NCBI RefSeq assembly: GCF_002374835.1
Contig: NZ_NWVD01000002.1
Span: forward strand, 1-64,000
Length of the DNA: 64,000 nt
Origin: Sphingomonas ginsenosidimutans
GTDB lineage: Bacteria; Pseudomonadota; Alphaproteobacteria; Sphingomonadales; Sphingomonadaceae
Reading direction: 5' to 3'
Shown here: positions 37,977-46,887 of the stretch, piece by piece
Position numbering within the stretch: position 1 is the stretch's first letter
How the letters are laid out: each line of letters starts with the position of its first letter
Made by a program: the position numbers and the translations under genes
The notes under the pieces: model-generated
Databases searched by the model: none
What the model was told of the DNA's origin: nothing
Seen by the model: only the letters and a program-made list of their open reading frames with translations

Positions 37977-40922
37977 ATGAGCACGTTACATTCGCGTAGT
38001 GCCGTGGGTGCGGTCTGGCCCGTCGGCGGCGGCGAAGCGGGAACATTGTTGCGCGCTTTCGACTGGTCGGGCACCGCACTGGGGCCGATCGACGGCTGGT
38101 CGCCCACGCTGCGCACCACAGTGTCGAACGTCCTCAACTCGCCGGTGCCCAAGGTGCTGATGTGGGGGACAGACCACATCATGATCTATAACGATGCCTA
38201 TGCGGTGATCGCGGGCGCCAACCACCCCCGCGCGCTGGGCGGCACGGTGCCGGGCATCTGGCCGGAAATCTGGGACTGGAACCGCGTCATCCTGGAACGC
38301 GGCTTGCGCGGCGAGGTCCAGTCGTTCCGCGACCAGCCGATGACGCTGCTGCGTTCGGGCGTGCCCGAACAGGTCTATCTCGACCTGTTCTACACCCCGG
38401 TGTACGAGGAGGGCGGCACCGTCGGCGGGGTGCTGTGCACCCTGCTGGACAATACCGACCGGCTGCAGCTGGAACGCCGGCTCGCGGCGAGCGAGGCGGA
38501 ATTGCGCGCCGTCACCGATGTGCTGCCGGTGCTGGTCGCGTTCATCGATCGCGATCACATCTATCGCTTCGCGAACGAATATTACCGCGAGTGGTTCGGG
38601 CTTACCCCGGCGCAGGTCGTCGGTCGCCATGCGCGCGAGGTGATCGGGGAAGCGAACTATGCCGCGCGGCAGTCCATGATGGACCGCGCACTGGCGGGCG
38701 AAACGATCGCGTCCGACGCGACGATCCAGCATGGCGACGGCGGCTGGCGCCGCGCCGACGTGCGCTACCTGCCGCGGCGCGAGGCGGACGGCAGCGTCTC
38801 GGGCTTCCACGTGCTGGTGTTCGACGTCGAGGAACGCGCCCAGCGAGAACAGGCGCTGGCCGCCGCCAACGCCCGTTTCCGCGCGGCGATGGACGCGATG
38901 CACGGCGTCTTGTGGACCAACGACGCCGCCGGCCGGATGATCGGCGAGCAACCCGGCTGGGCGGCGCTGACCGGGCAGAGCGAGGCGGAATATCGGGGCT
39001 ATGGCTGGGCCGATGCGGTCCACCCGGACGACGGCCCGCCGACGATCGCGGCGTGGGAGCGCGCCGTCGCCGCCAAATCGACGTTCGTGTTCGAACACCG
39101 CGTCCGCTCCGGCGACCAGTGGCGCACCTTCGCGATCCGTGCGGTGCCGCTGCTGGACGATGCGGGGGAGATCGTCGAATGGGTGGGCGTCCACACCGAC
39201 ATCACCCACCGTCGTGCGGCAGAGGCGGCATTGCGCGAACATGCCGAGCAGCTCGAACGCCAGATCCTGCATCGCGAGCGCGCCGAGGAACAGCTGCGCC
39301 AGCTCAACGAAAATCTCGAGGCGCGCGTCATCGCGGAAATCGCCACCCGCCGCGATGCCGAGGCGAAGCTGGCGCAGGCGCAGAAGATGGAGACGGTCGG
39401 CAAGCTGACCGGCGGCGTCGCGCACGATTTCAACAATCTGCTGCAGGTCGTGTCGGGCAATCTGCAATTGCTGGCCAGGGATATCGCGGGCAATCCGCGG
39501 GCGGAGGCGCGCGTCGCCAACGCGCTGGCGGGCGTGGCGCGCGGATCGCGGCTGGCGGCGCAGCTGCTGGCGTTCGGCCGGCGCCAGGCGCTGGAGCCGA
39601 AGGTCGTCAACGTCACCCGCTTCGTCCAGGGGATGGAGGACATCCTGCGCCGCGCGATCGGCGAAGGGGTGGAGATCGAGACCGTCTTCGGCGGCGGCCT
39701 GTGGAACACCTTCATCGACCCCGGTCAGATCGAGAATGCGCTGCTGAACCTGGCGATCAACGCGCGCGACGCGATGGAGGGCCAGGGGCGGCTGACGATC
39801 GAACTGGCCAACGCCCATCTCGACGACGAATATGCGCGCACCCATGACGAGGTGACACCCGGGCAATATGTCATGCTGGCAGTCACCGACACCGGCAGCG
39901 GCATGGCACCGGACGTGCTGGAAAAGGCGTTCGAACCGTTCTTCTCCACCAAGGCGGAGGGCAAGGGTTCGGGGCTGGGCCTGTCGATGGTCTATGGCTT
40001 CGTCAAACAGTCCGGCGGCCATGTGAAGATCTATTCGGAGATCGGCCACGGCACCACGATCCGCCTCTATCTGCCGCGCGCGATGGAAAGCGAGGACGTC
40101 GAGGTCGCGGTCGATACCGGCCCGATCACCGGCGGCACCGAAACCGTATTGGTGGTGGAGGATGACGACGAGGTGCGCGCCACCGTCGTCGAGATGCTCA
40201 CCGACCTGGGCTATCGCGTGCTGAAGGCGGTAGACGCGCAAAGCGCGCTCAACGTCATCGAAAGCGGCATCCCGATCGACATGCTGTTCACCGACGTCGT
40301 GATGCCCGGCACGCTCAAAAGCCCGGAACTGGCGCGCAAGGCGCGGCAGCGGCTGCCCGACCTGGCGGTGCTGTTCACGTCGGGCTACACCGAAAACTCG
40401 ATCGTCCATGGCGGGCGGCTGGATGCGGGCGTCGAGCTTCTGTCCAAGCCGTACACGCGCGAGGCGCTGGCCCGGAAATTCCGCCACGTCCTTGCCAATC
40501 AGCGCCAGCGCAGCCAGTCGGTCGGTCGCGCGGCGATCGCCCCGCCCCCGCTGCCCGCCGCCACCGGCATGACCGTGCTGCTGGTGGAGGACGACCCGCT
40601 GATCCGAACCGCGACCGCGGAGGCGTTGCAGGAAGGCGGGCATATCGTGATCGAGGCCGCCAGCGCGGAAGAGGCGATGGCCACCCTGCAGACCGTCCCC
40701 GTCGCGGTGCTGGTCACCGACATCCATCTGCCGGGCACGTCGGGGATCGAGCTGGCGCAGCGCGCGGAGGTGATCCGTCCCGGCATCCGCGTGGTGGTGG
40801 CCAGCGGCGACACCGGCGGGGTCGCCCCGCGACTGCCAGGCGCGCTGCTGCTGACGAAGCCGTACAATGCCGAACGCCTGCTGGCGGCGGTACGCGGCGA
40901 GGGGCCCGGCCGCGCCGTGTGA
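37977..40922 (+). CDS. Hybrid sensor histidine kinase with two receiver domains
   Basis: A 981-residue cytoplasmic protein without clear membrane segments. In order: an N-terminal PAS-like domain (LGPIDGWSPTLRTTVSNVL, WGTDHIMIYNDAY), a second PAS (DVLPVLVAFIDRDHIYRFAN), a third PAS/PAC region (GVHTDITHRRAAEAALREHA), a coiled coil, HisKA with His483 in VAHDFNNLL, HATPase_c (NLAINARDAM, GSGLGLSMVYG), and two receiver domains with Asp773 (LFTDVVMP) and Asp915 (LVTDIHLP). Such kinases can phosphorylate their own receivers and pass the phosphate on. The input signal is unknown; no response regulator gene is adjacent. Confidence 0.93.
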   Translation: MSTLHSRSAVGAVWPVGGGEAGTLLRAFDWSGTALGPIDGWSPTLRTTVSNVLNSPVPKVLMWGTDHIMIYNDAYAVIAGANHPRALGGTVPGIWPEIWDWNRVILERGLRGEVQSFRDQPMTLLRSGVPEQVYLDLFYTPVYEEGGTVGGVLCTLLDNTDRLQLERRLAASEAELRAVTDVLPVLVAFIDRDHIYRFANEYYREWFGLTPAQVVGRHAREVIGEANYAARQSMMDRALAGETIASDATIQHGDGGWRRADVRYLPRREADGSVSGFHVLVFDVEERAQREQALAAANARFRAAMDAMHGVLWTNDAAGRMIGEQPGWAALTGQSEAEYRGYGWADAVHPDDGPPTIAAWERAVAAKSTFVFEHRVRSGDQWRTFAIRAVPLLDDAGEIVEWVGVHTDITHRRAAEAALREHAEQLERQILHRERAEEQLRQLNENLEARVIAEIATRRDAEAKLAQAQKMETVGKLTGGVAHDFNNLLQVVSGNLQLLARDIAGNPRAEARVANALAGVARGSRLAAQLLAFGRRQALEPKVVNVTRFVQGMEDILRRAIGEGVEIETVFGGGLWNTFIDPGQIENALLNLAINARDAMEGQGRLTIELANAHLDDEYARTHDEVTPGQYVMLAVTDTGSGMAPDVLEKAFEPFFSTKAEGKGSGLGLSMVYGFVKQSGGHVKIYSEIGHGTTIRLYLPRAMESEDVEVAVDTGPITGGTETVLVVEDDDEVRATVVEMLTDLGYRVLKAVDAQSALNVIESGIPIDMLFTDVVMPGTLKSPELARKARQRLPDLAVLFTSGYTENSIVHGGRLDAGVELLSKPYTREALARKFRHVLANQRQRSQSVGRAAIAPPPLPAATGMTVLLVEDDPLIRTATAEALQEGGHIVIEAASAEEAMATLQTVPVAVLVTDIHLPGTSGIELAQRAEVIRPGIRVVVASGDTGGVAPRLPGALLLTKPYNAERLLAAVRGEGPGRAV

Positions 40923-40955
40923 GAATCGCGCGGGCCGCGCGCAACGCGGATGCCG

Positions 40956-41840
40956 TCACCCTGCTCGGGCGTCCCCCGGTAGCCCCGCCAGCAACAGCGC
41001 GCCGTCCAGCGCGTCGCCCTGCGCCTCGCCCAGCTGCGCGACGGTGCGTGCGCGCAACCACGGGCGAAGCCGCGGCGCCAGCCCGCCCATCAGCACGCAC
41101 GACGGCGCGCCGCGTTCGAACACCGTCTCGATGAAGCGTTCGACGTGCGCTGCGGCATCCTCGACGATCGAGCGCGCGATCGCATCGCCCGCCTCGGCAT
41201 GGTCCATCACCAGCGGCGCCAGCGCGGCATAGTCGCGCGGGGTCGCGCGATCCATCCACGCGATCGCCTGCGGAATGGCATGGCCGAAGCGGTCCGACAC
41301 CGCCAGGCTCAGCGGGGTGCGCTGGCTGCGCCCATCCAGCGCGCGCAGCGCATGGCGTACCGCCGACAGCCCCAGCGCCGCCCCGCTCCCCTCGTCGGAG
41401 ATCGGGAAGCCGTATCCGCCGATCGCCACGTCGGTGCCGTTGATGCGCAATTGCGCGATGCTGCCCGTCCCCAGGATCAGGATCGCGCCGTCCGCGCCGC
41501 GATGCGCGCCCAGGTTCGCGATCACCGCATCGGTGACATAGGCGACCGACGCGAACGGCCAGTCGAGCGCCGCCAGCGCCTCGCGCACGCCGGGGCGGGA
41601 AATGCCCGCGATCCCCATCCCCGCGCTGGTGTCGCGCAGATCGTCCGCGGTCAGCCCCGCCTCTGCGGCCGCCTGCGCGATCGCCGCGTCCAACGTCGCG
41701 CGCAGCTGCTCCATCCCCACGCGGGCATTGGCCGGACCGGTCGCGCCGCTGCCGATCAGCCGGCCGGTCGCGTCGGCGATGCGCGCGCGGCAGTGGCTGC
41801 CGCCCGCATCGATCCCCAGGAAATAGCGCGTCGTCGTCAT
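40956..41840 (-). CDS. BadF/BadG-family sugar kinase (GlcNAc kinase-like)
   Basis: A 294-residue ASKHA-fold kinase with the phosphate-1 loop FLGIDAGGSHCRARI at the N-terminus, AILILGTGSIAQLRIN (phosphate 2) and GGYGFPISDEGSGAALG, all features of N-acetylglucosamine kinases of the BadF/BadG family. It probably phosphorylates GlcNAc or a related amino sugar released from cell-wall turnover. It is divergent from an AmpG-like permease gene, supporting that role. AAGGGA precedes the ATG. Substrate not proven. Confidence 0.88.
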   Translation of the reverse strand: MTTTRYFLGIDAGGSHCRARIADATGRLIGSGATGPANARVGMEQLRATLDAAIAQAAAEAGLTADDLRDTSAGMGIAGISRPGVREALAALDWPFASVAYVTDAVIANLGAHRGADGAILILGTGSIAQLRINGTDVAIGGYGFPISDEGSGAALGLSAVRHALRALDGRSQRTPLSLAVSDRFGHAIPQAIAWMDRATPRDYAALAPLVMDHAEAGDAIARSIVEDAAAHVERFIETVFERGAPSCVLMGGLAPRLRPWLRARTVAQLGEAQGDALDGALLLAGLPGDARAG

Positions 41841-41954
41841 ATTCGTCCCTTGCCGTGCCGCGCGGGCGCTGTGCCATGAATAGGCGGCACTTGGCCATAA
41901 CCGCGGGTTGGGGGCGGGATTGACGCGGTCGGGCGAAGCGCGGACCGTGCCGCG

Positions 41955-43451
41955 ATGACCGACCCCGCCGCACCCGTACCTGCCGACACGCCCCGCCCCC
42001 GCGATCCGCGCGGCATGGCGCTGTACGCGCTGCTCGGCTTCGCGGCGGGACTGCCCTTCTACATGTTCTCGACCGTGCTGACGCTGCGGTTGCAGGCGCA
42101 TGGCGTCGCGCTGGCGGTGATCGGCTTCTTCGCCTGGGTGCAATTGCTGCCGACGCTCAAGTTCGTCTGGGCGCCGCTGCTCGATCGCTATTCGATTCCC
42201 GGCTTCGGGCGCTTCTGGGGAAAGCGGCGCGGCTGGATCATGCTGGCGCAGCTCGGCATCTTCTCGGCGATGATCGCGATGGCGCTGACCGCCGGCGACG
42301 CCAGCCTGGCCATCACCGCGCTGTTCGCGGTGCTGCTGGCGTTCTGGACCACGACGCTGGAGGTCGCCGCCGACGCCTGGCGTATCGAACTCTACCCCAC
42401 GCAGGACGAACAGGGGCCGATCGTCGCGGCGAACCTGTGGGGCTATCGCACCGCGATGGTTGCGGCGGGATCGGGCGCGCTGATCGTCGCCGACGGCGCG
42501 GGCTGGGTGGCGGCCTATCTGGTGATTGCGGTGGCGGCGTTCCTGCCCTTTCCGCTGCTGGTCGCGATGCGCCCGGACGGCGAAGGCGGCGGCGGGCGCT
42601 GGGTGGGGCTGGCGACCGGGCTGGTCGCCAGCCTCGTCATTCTCGGCGCCGCCGCGCTGGTGACCGCCGCGGTCGGCTGGGCCGCGCTGTCGGCCGCCGC
42701 GGGGCTGGGGATCGGCGCGGGCAGCAACGTGACCCCGTATGTGCTGGTGTTGTGCATGGTGCCGTTCCTGGCGATGGGCGCGGCGCTGCCGTGGATCCGC
42801 AACGCAGCCCCCACGTCGCGGCTGCGTACCTCGACGGTGCTCGGCCCCTATGTCGATTTCTTCTGGCGCTACGGCGCGGGGGCGCTGCTGCTGATGGCGT
42901 TCGTATCGCTGTACCGGATGGGCGACGTGCTGGCGCTCAACCTGTCAAAGCCGATGATCAAGGGGCTGGGCTATTCGCTGACGCAGATCGGCCGGGCCGA
43001 CAGCCTCGTCGCGCTGGTCGCCAGCATGGCGGGCGTCGGGCTGGGCGGCTGGCTGGCGACGCGCTGGCGGATGACGTGGCTGCTGGCGTTGGGCGCGGTG
43101 GTCGCGGCGGCGGGCAATTTCGGCTTCGTCTGGCTCGCGCATCAGCGGGTGGACGAAGCCCTGCTGTACGTGTCGACCGCCGCGGACCAGTTCGGCAACG
43201 GTTTCGCCGGTGCGGTGTTCGTCGTCTATCTCTCGCTGCTGGTGAACCCGCGCTATCCGGGCGCGCAATATGCGTTCCTGACCGGCTTCGCCTTCCTGCT
43301 GCCCCGCCTGCTGGCGGGCGCCGGGGGGACGATGGTGGGGGCGATCGGCTATGACGGCTTCTTCCTGCTGTCCGGAATCGTCAGCCTTGCCGCCATCCCG
43401 CTGCTGCCGTTGCTGGCGCGCGTCGCCGCCCGGCCGGAGGATCACGCATGA
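41955..43451 (+). CDS. AmpG-like MFS permease
   Basis: A 498-residue inner-membrane protein with about 12-14 hydrophobic segments and an AmpG-like layout: GFAAGLPFYMFSTVLTLRLQ, WVQLLPTLKFVWAPLLDR, a WGKRRGWIM basic loop, and YVSTAADQFGNGFAGAVFVV. AmpG carries GlcNAc-anhydroMurNAc muropeptides into the cytoplasm. The adjacent sugar kinase and serine hydrolase fit cell-wall recycling. Its stop overlaps the start of the serine hydrolase gene by 4 bases. Confidence 0.88.
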   Translation: MTDPAAPVPADTPRPRDPRGMALYALLGFAAGLPFYMFSTVLTLRLQAHGVALAVIGFFAWVQLLPTLKFVWAPLLDRYSIPGFGRFWGKRRGWIMLAQLGIFSAMIAMALTAGDASLAITALFAVLLAFWTTTLEVAADAWRIELYPTQDEQGPIVAANLWGYRTAMVAAGSGALIVADGAGWVAAYLVIAVAAFLPFPLLVAMRPDGEGGGGRWVGLATGLVASLVILGAAALVTAAVGWAALSAAAGLGIGAGSNVTPYVLVLCMVPFLAMGAALPWIRNAAPTSRLRTSTVLGPYVDFFWRYGAGALLLMAFVSLYRMGDVLALNLSKPMIKGLGYSLTQIGRADSLVALVASMAGVGLGGWLATRWRMTWLLALGAVVAAAGNFGFVWLAHQRVDEALLYVSTAADQFGNGFAGAVFVVYLSLLVNPRYPGAQYAFLTGFAFLLPRLLAGAGGTMVGAIGYDGFFLLSGIVSLAAIPLLPLLARVAARPEDHA

Positions 43452-44479
43452 CCGACCTCGACACCGTCGCCGACGCCGCCTTCGCGCCAGCGCGCGCCTA
43501 TGTCGATGCCGCGCGCATCCCGGGCGCGATCCTGGGTCTCGTCACCACCGACGGGCGCCGCGCGGTGCGCTGCACCGGGCTGGCGCGGCGCGTGCCGTCG
43601 CCGGAGCCGCTGACGACGGCGCATTGGTTCGATCTAGCCTCGGTCAGCAAGGTGATCGCCACCACCACCTTCGTCCTGCAGCTCGCCGACGAAGGGCGGC
43701 TCGATCTCGATCGCCCGCTCACCGATGCCATCCCCGACCTGCGCCAATATGACGTCGCCGGCGCCCCCGAACGGCGCCTGACTTTCCGCGACTGCCTGGT
43801 GCATCGCACCTTCCTGCCCGCGGTGGAGCCGATCTACACCTATGGCGACGATCCGGCGCGGCTGCGCGCCTTCGTCCTCCAGCGCGAATGGCGCCACGGG
43901 CCGCCGGTCTATTCGGACATCAACTTCATCCTGCTGGGCATCGCGGTGGAGCGGCTGACCGGCGCGGGCCTCGACGCGCTGCCGCTGGGCGCCGGCCTGA
44001 GCTGGGGACCGCCCCCCGGCCCGGCGGTCGCCACCGAACATTGCCCATGGCGCGGCCGCGTCCTTCAGGGCGAGGTGCATGACGAGAATTGCTTCGCGAT
44101 GGGCGGGCGCACCGGCCATGCCGGGCTGTTCGGCACGGTCGACGGCGTCCTCGACTTCGCGCGCGGGCTGCTCGACGGCAGCGGCGCGTCGCCCGCGATG
44201 CTGGACGCGATCCGCACGCCGGTCGAGGGGCAACGCACCCACGGCTGGGAAATCCGCCATCCCGGATGGTCGGGCGGTCAGGCCTGCTCCCCCGGCACGA
44301 TCGGCCATACCGGCTTCACCGGCACCGGCCTGTGGGTCGATCACGACCGCGGCCTGGCCTGGACGCTGCTGACCAATCGCGTCCATCCCACGCGCCACGC
44401 CGACAGCGGCATCTTCACGCTGCGCCCCGAAACGGGCGAGGCGCTGATCGCCGCATGGGACAGCAACGCTTCGACATAG
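43448..44479 (+). CDS. Serine beta-lactamase-like hydrolase
   Basis: A 343-residue protein of the class C beta-lactamase/DD-peptidase-like family. The SxxK motif is SVSK at residues 65-68, the second motif YSD is at 155-157 (in place of YxN) and the third is HTG in the GHTGFTGTGLWVD segment. No signal peptide is evident, so it may act in the cytoplasm, for example on imported muropeptides. Coupling to the AmpG-like gene supports this. Not assumed to be a resistance enzyme. Confidence 0.88.
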   Translation: MTDLDTVADAAFAPARAYVDAARIPGAILGLVTTDGRRAVRCTGLARRVPSPEPLTTAHWFDLASVSKVIATTTFVLQLADEGRLDLDRPLTDAIPDLRQYDVAGAPERRLTFRDCLVHRTFLPAVEPIYTYGDDPARLRAFVLQREWRHGPPVYSDINFILLGIAVERLTGAGLDALPLGAGLSWGPPPGPAVATEHCPWRGRVLQGEVHDENCFAMGGRTGHAGLFGTVDGVLDFARGLLDGSGASPAMLDAIRTPVEGQRTHGWEIRHPGWSGGQACSPGTIGHTGFTGTGLWVDHDRGLAWTLLTNRVHPTRHADSGIFTLRPETGEALIAAWDSNAST

Positions 44480-44563
44480 CGGCGACATGGCGCCGTCACC
44501 GAAACTTCATTCCAATGTAGAGTCGTTGTTCCACCATTCTGGTAGGTAACCAGGGGACGGGAC

Positions 44564-46507
44564 ATGAACAGACGGGAATTCACGCGCCGCGCCAGCCTGC
44601 TGGCGATGGCGACGGCGGGCAGCGGTATGGTCGCCGCGTGCGACGGCGACGGTGACATTCCCGCACTGGCGCCCGCGCCCTCCCCGACACCCACCGCCGC
44701 ACCGCTGCCGACCGCGATGTTCGTCAACGAGCCGTTGGTGCTCAGCGAACCGATGCTGCAACTGCCGACCGCCGATTCGGTGCGCGTCGTGTGGTTCACC
44801 GAGTTCCAGGGCCGCGACCATGCCGTGCGATACGGCGCGAATTTCGGCGCGCAGGTCGCCGCCACCTCCACGCCGCTGTCGCGGATGTACGAGGATGCCA
44901 CCTCGACCGTCGCCGGCCGCAGCTACACCGGCCTCACGCAGCGCGACATCTGGAAGCACGAGGCGCTGGTCGCCGGGCTGAAACCGGGCGAGCGCGTCCC
45001 CTATGTCGCGGTCAGCAACGATGGCGTGAAGACGATGCGCAGCGGCGAGGCGACGCTCCAGCCGCTGCCCGCCGCCGGGCAGAAGACGCGCATCCTGCTG
45101 ACCTCCGACCTTCAGCTCAAGAAGATGGCCTCCGCCAATTACGAGCGCGTGTTCGAAACGCAGGGGCCGATCGACGGCATCTTCTTCGCCGGCGATCTGG
45201 TCAACGTGCCCAATCGTGCGTCGGAATGGTTCGACAACAGCGTCATCAACCTGCCGCCGTTCTTCGGCGCATTGCAGGGGACGATGCGCAAATGGCAGCC
45301 GACGTCGACCTACACCGGCGGCGCGCTGCTCCAGAACGGCTGGATCTATCCGATCCTGGGCAACCACGAATATTCGGGGCGGTGGAACGCGGCCAACACG
45401 CTCAACACCATGTTCAACGATCCGCAGCCGCGCTGGTATGCCGAAATCGCCTATGAGAAGGTCAAGACGACCGTGAACCCGTCGGGCAGCGACGCCGTGC
45501 GCGAACGCTGGATCCAGGACAATTCGTTCGAGATCGTGTCCTACAGCGAAGTCTTCACCCTGCCGCAGGGGCCGGAGGGCGGCCGCTATTACGCGCAGCG
45601 CATCGGCGACCTGTTCCTGATCGCGATGGACGGCAACCGCATCTGGCGCAGCTGGGGCGCGACCGGCCGCGGCAAGCTGTCGGAGGCGACCGCGTCGATG
45701 AACAGGCCCGCCGAATGGGGCTTCGGCGATTTCCAGTTCCATCCGTTCGCCAAGGGATCGCGCCAGTACAGCTGGCTTCAGGGCATATTGGCCAGCGAGG
45801 CGTTCCGCACCGCGAAATACAAGGTGGTGATGGTCCACCAGTCGGTGTTCGGACTGGGCGACAATGCCATCCCGGTGATGGCGCAGACGCAGGCCAGCTT
45901 CGAATATGCCGACGCGGGCGGCGCGGTGCGCACGCTGGGGCCGATCCCCTTCCCGATCGACGCGACGACCTGGAACACGCAGATCCAGCCGATCATCGAC
46001 GCCGGGCGGATGCGCTTCGTGAAATACGATTATCCGCTGTCGCAGGATCTGTGGCGCAGCGACATCGAACCGCTGCTGGTCGGGGCGGGGGTGCAGCTGG
46101 TGCATGTCGGCCATTCGCACCTGTGGTGCCGGTCGAAGGTGGGCACGCTCAACTATCTCGAAACGTCGAACGTCGGGAACAGCTACGGCGCCTACGTCGA
46201 CAATCTCGCGCCGCGCCGCACGGCGGTGCCCGCGCCGGGGCTGCCGGCCGGGACGTCCTTCACCTGGAACCAGGACGACTACCCGCGCGAAGGCGACCCG
46301 CATGACCGGCCGGCGATCTTCCCGTCGCTGCGCCAGCCGATGGTCGAGCTGGCCGGGGGCAACACCTCGGTGCCGTTCGTGTCGAGCAACGACATCACCG
46401 CCTACAGCATCCTCGACACCGGCACGGGCACCGTCAGCAGCTTCGCGTTCGACACCCGCTACCCGGCGCGCGATCCGATCAAGTTCGACGAATTCGCGCT
46501 GATCTGA
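44564..46507 (+). CDS. Tat-exported metallophosphoesterase, lipoprotein-like
   Basis: A 647-residue protein. The twin-arginine signal RREFTRRASLL is followed by a possible lipobox GMVAAC. An N-terminal beta-sandwich of about 120 residues resembles the fibronectin-like domain of purple acid phosphatases (SVRVVWFTEFQGRDHAVRYG). The phosphoesterase motifs are TSDLQ (first Asp), FFAGDLVN, GNHEYSG, MVHQSVFG and VGHSHLW. It should hydrolyse phosphoesters in the periplasm after folding with metal in the cytoplasm. AGGGGACGGGAC lies before the ATG. Confidence 0.88.
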   Translation: MNRREFTRRASLLAMATAGSGMVAACDGDGDIPALAPAPSPTPTAAPLPTAMFVNEPLVLSEPMLQLPTADSVRVVWFTEFQGRDHAVRYGANFGAQVAATSTPLSRMYEDATSTVAGRSYTGLTQRDIWKHEALVAGLKPGERVPYVAVSNDGVKTMRSGEATLQPLPAAGQKTRILLTSDLQLKKMASANYERVFETQGPIDGIFFAGDLVNVPNRASEWFDNSVINLPPFFGALQGTMRKWQPTSTYTGGALLQNGWIYPILGNHEYSGRWNAANTLNTMFNDPQPRWYAEIAYEKVKTTVNPSGSDAVRERWIQDNSFEIVSYSEVFTLPQGPEGGRYYAQRIGDLFLIAMDGNRIWRSWGATGRGKLSEATASMNRPAEWGFGDFQFHPFAKGSRQYSWLQGILASEAFRTAKYKVVMVHQSVFGLGDNAIPVMAQTQASFEYADAGGAVRTLGPIPFPIDATTWNTQIQPIIDAGRMRFVKYDYPLSQDLWRSDIEPLLVGAGVQLVHVGHSHLWCRSKVGTLNYLETSNVGNSYGAYVDNLAPRRTAVPAPGLPAGTSFTWNQDDYPREGDPHDRPAIFPSLRQPMVELAGGNTSVPFVSSNDITAYSILDTGTGTVSSFAFDTRYPARDPIKFDEFALI

Positions 46508-46587
46508 TGCCGCACGGCGGGGCGTGCCGGTGCGCGTCCCGCCGCCACCCGCGCGCCGCGATGCGGCTTATCCGACGATCATGGAAA

Positions 46588-46663
46588 TGGTGCCCAAGGG
46601 CGGGATCGAACCACCGACACTACGATTTTCAGTCGTATGCTCTACCAACTGAGCTACTTGGGC
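46588..46663 (-). tRNA. tRNA-Phe (anticodon GAA)
   Basis: A 76-nt cloverleaf with encoded CCA: acceptor GCCCAAG/CTTGGGC, D-arm GCTC-AGTTGGTA-GAGC, anticodon stem TACGA/TCGTA with loop CTGAAAA (anticodon GAA), and T-arm GGTGG-TTCGATC-CCGCC. It lies 29 bases after yacG on the same strand and is convergent with the metallophosphoesterase gene. Confidence 0.96.
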
Positions 46664-46692
46664 CTATCGCGAACAGCGATGAGGCGCGGTCC

Positions 46693-46887
46693 CTAATCGG
46701 TGTCGCGGCGCCTGTCCAGCCCTTCCGCGCCCGCCACATCGATCATTTCCGGATCGACCGGCGCACCGGGCAGGCGATAGCCTTCGTCCAGCCAGCGCAG
46801 CAGGTCGCGGCTCGCGCAGCCGCGCGAGCAGAAGGGGGCATGATCGCGCACGGCCGGCGCGGCACAGATCGGGCAGCGTTTCGTCAT
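46693..46887 (-). CDS. yacG: Zinc-ribbon protein YacG
   Basis: A 64-residue zinc-ribbon protein: CPIC near the N-terminus and CSRGCASRDLLRWL with the second cysteine pair. YacG of E. coli binds and inhibits DNA gyrase. The ATG at 46887 overlaps the stop of the RNase E/G gene (ATGA); an upstream in-frame ATG would extend into that gene. In alphaproteobacteria this order with RNase E/G and maf is common. Confidence 0.92.
   Translation of the reverse strand: MTKRCPICAAPAVRDHAPFCSRGCASRDLLRWLDEGYRLPGAPVDPEMIDVAGAEGLDRRRDTD

Noticed and set aside
37986..40727. A 913-codon open frame antisense to the hybrid kinase
   Set aside because: Kinase and receiver motifs are clear on the plus strand; the antisense protein is compositionally biased and motif-free.
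43448..44479. Calling the serine hydrolase an antibiotic-resistance beta-lactamase
   Set aside because: The SxxK and HTG motifs fit the fold, but the second motif is YSD, no signal peptide is visible and the neighbour is an AmpG-like permease; resistance cannot be inferred.
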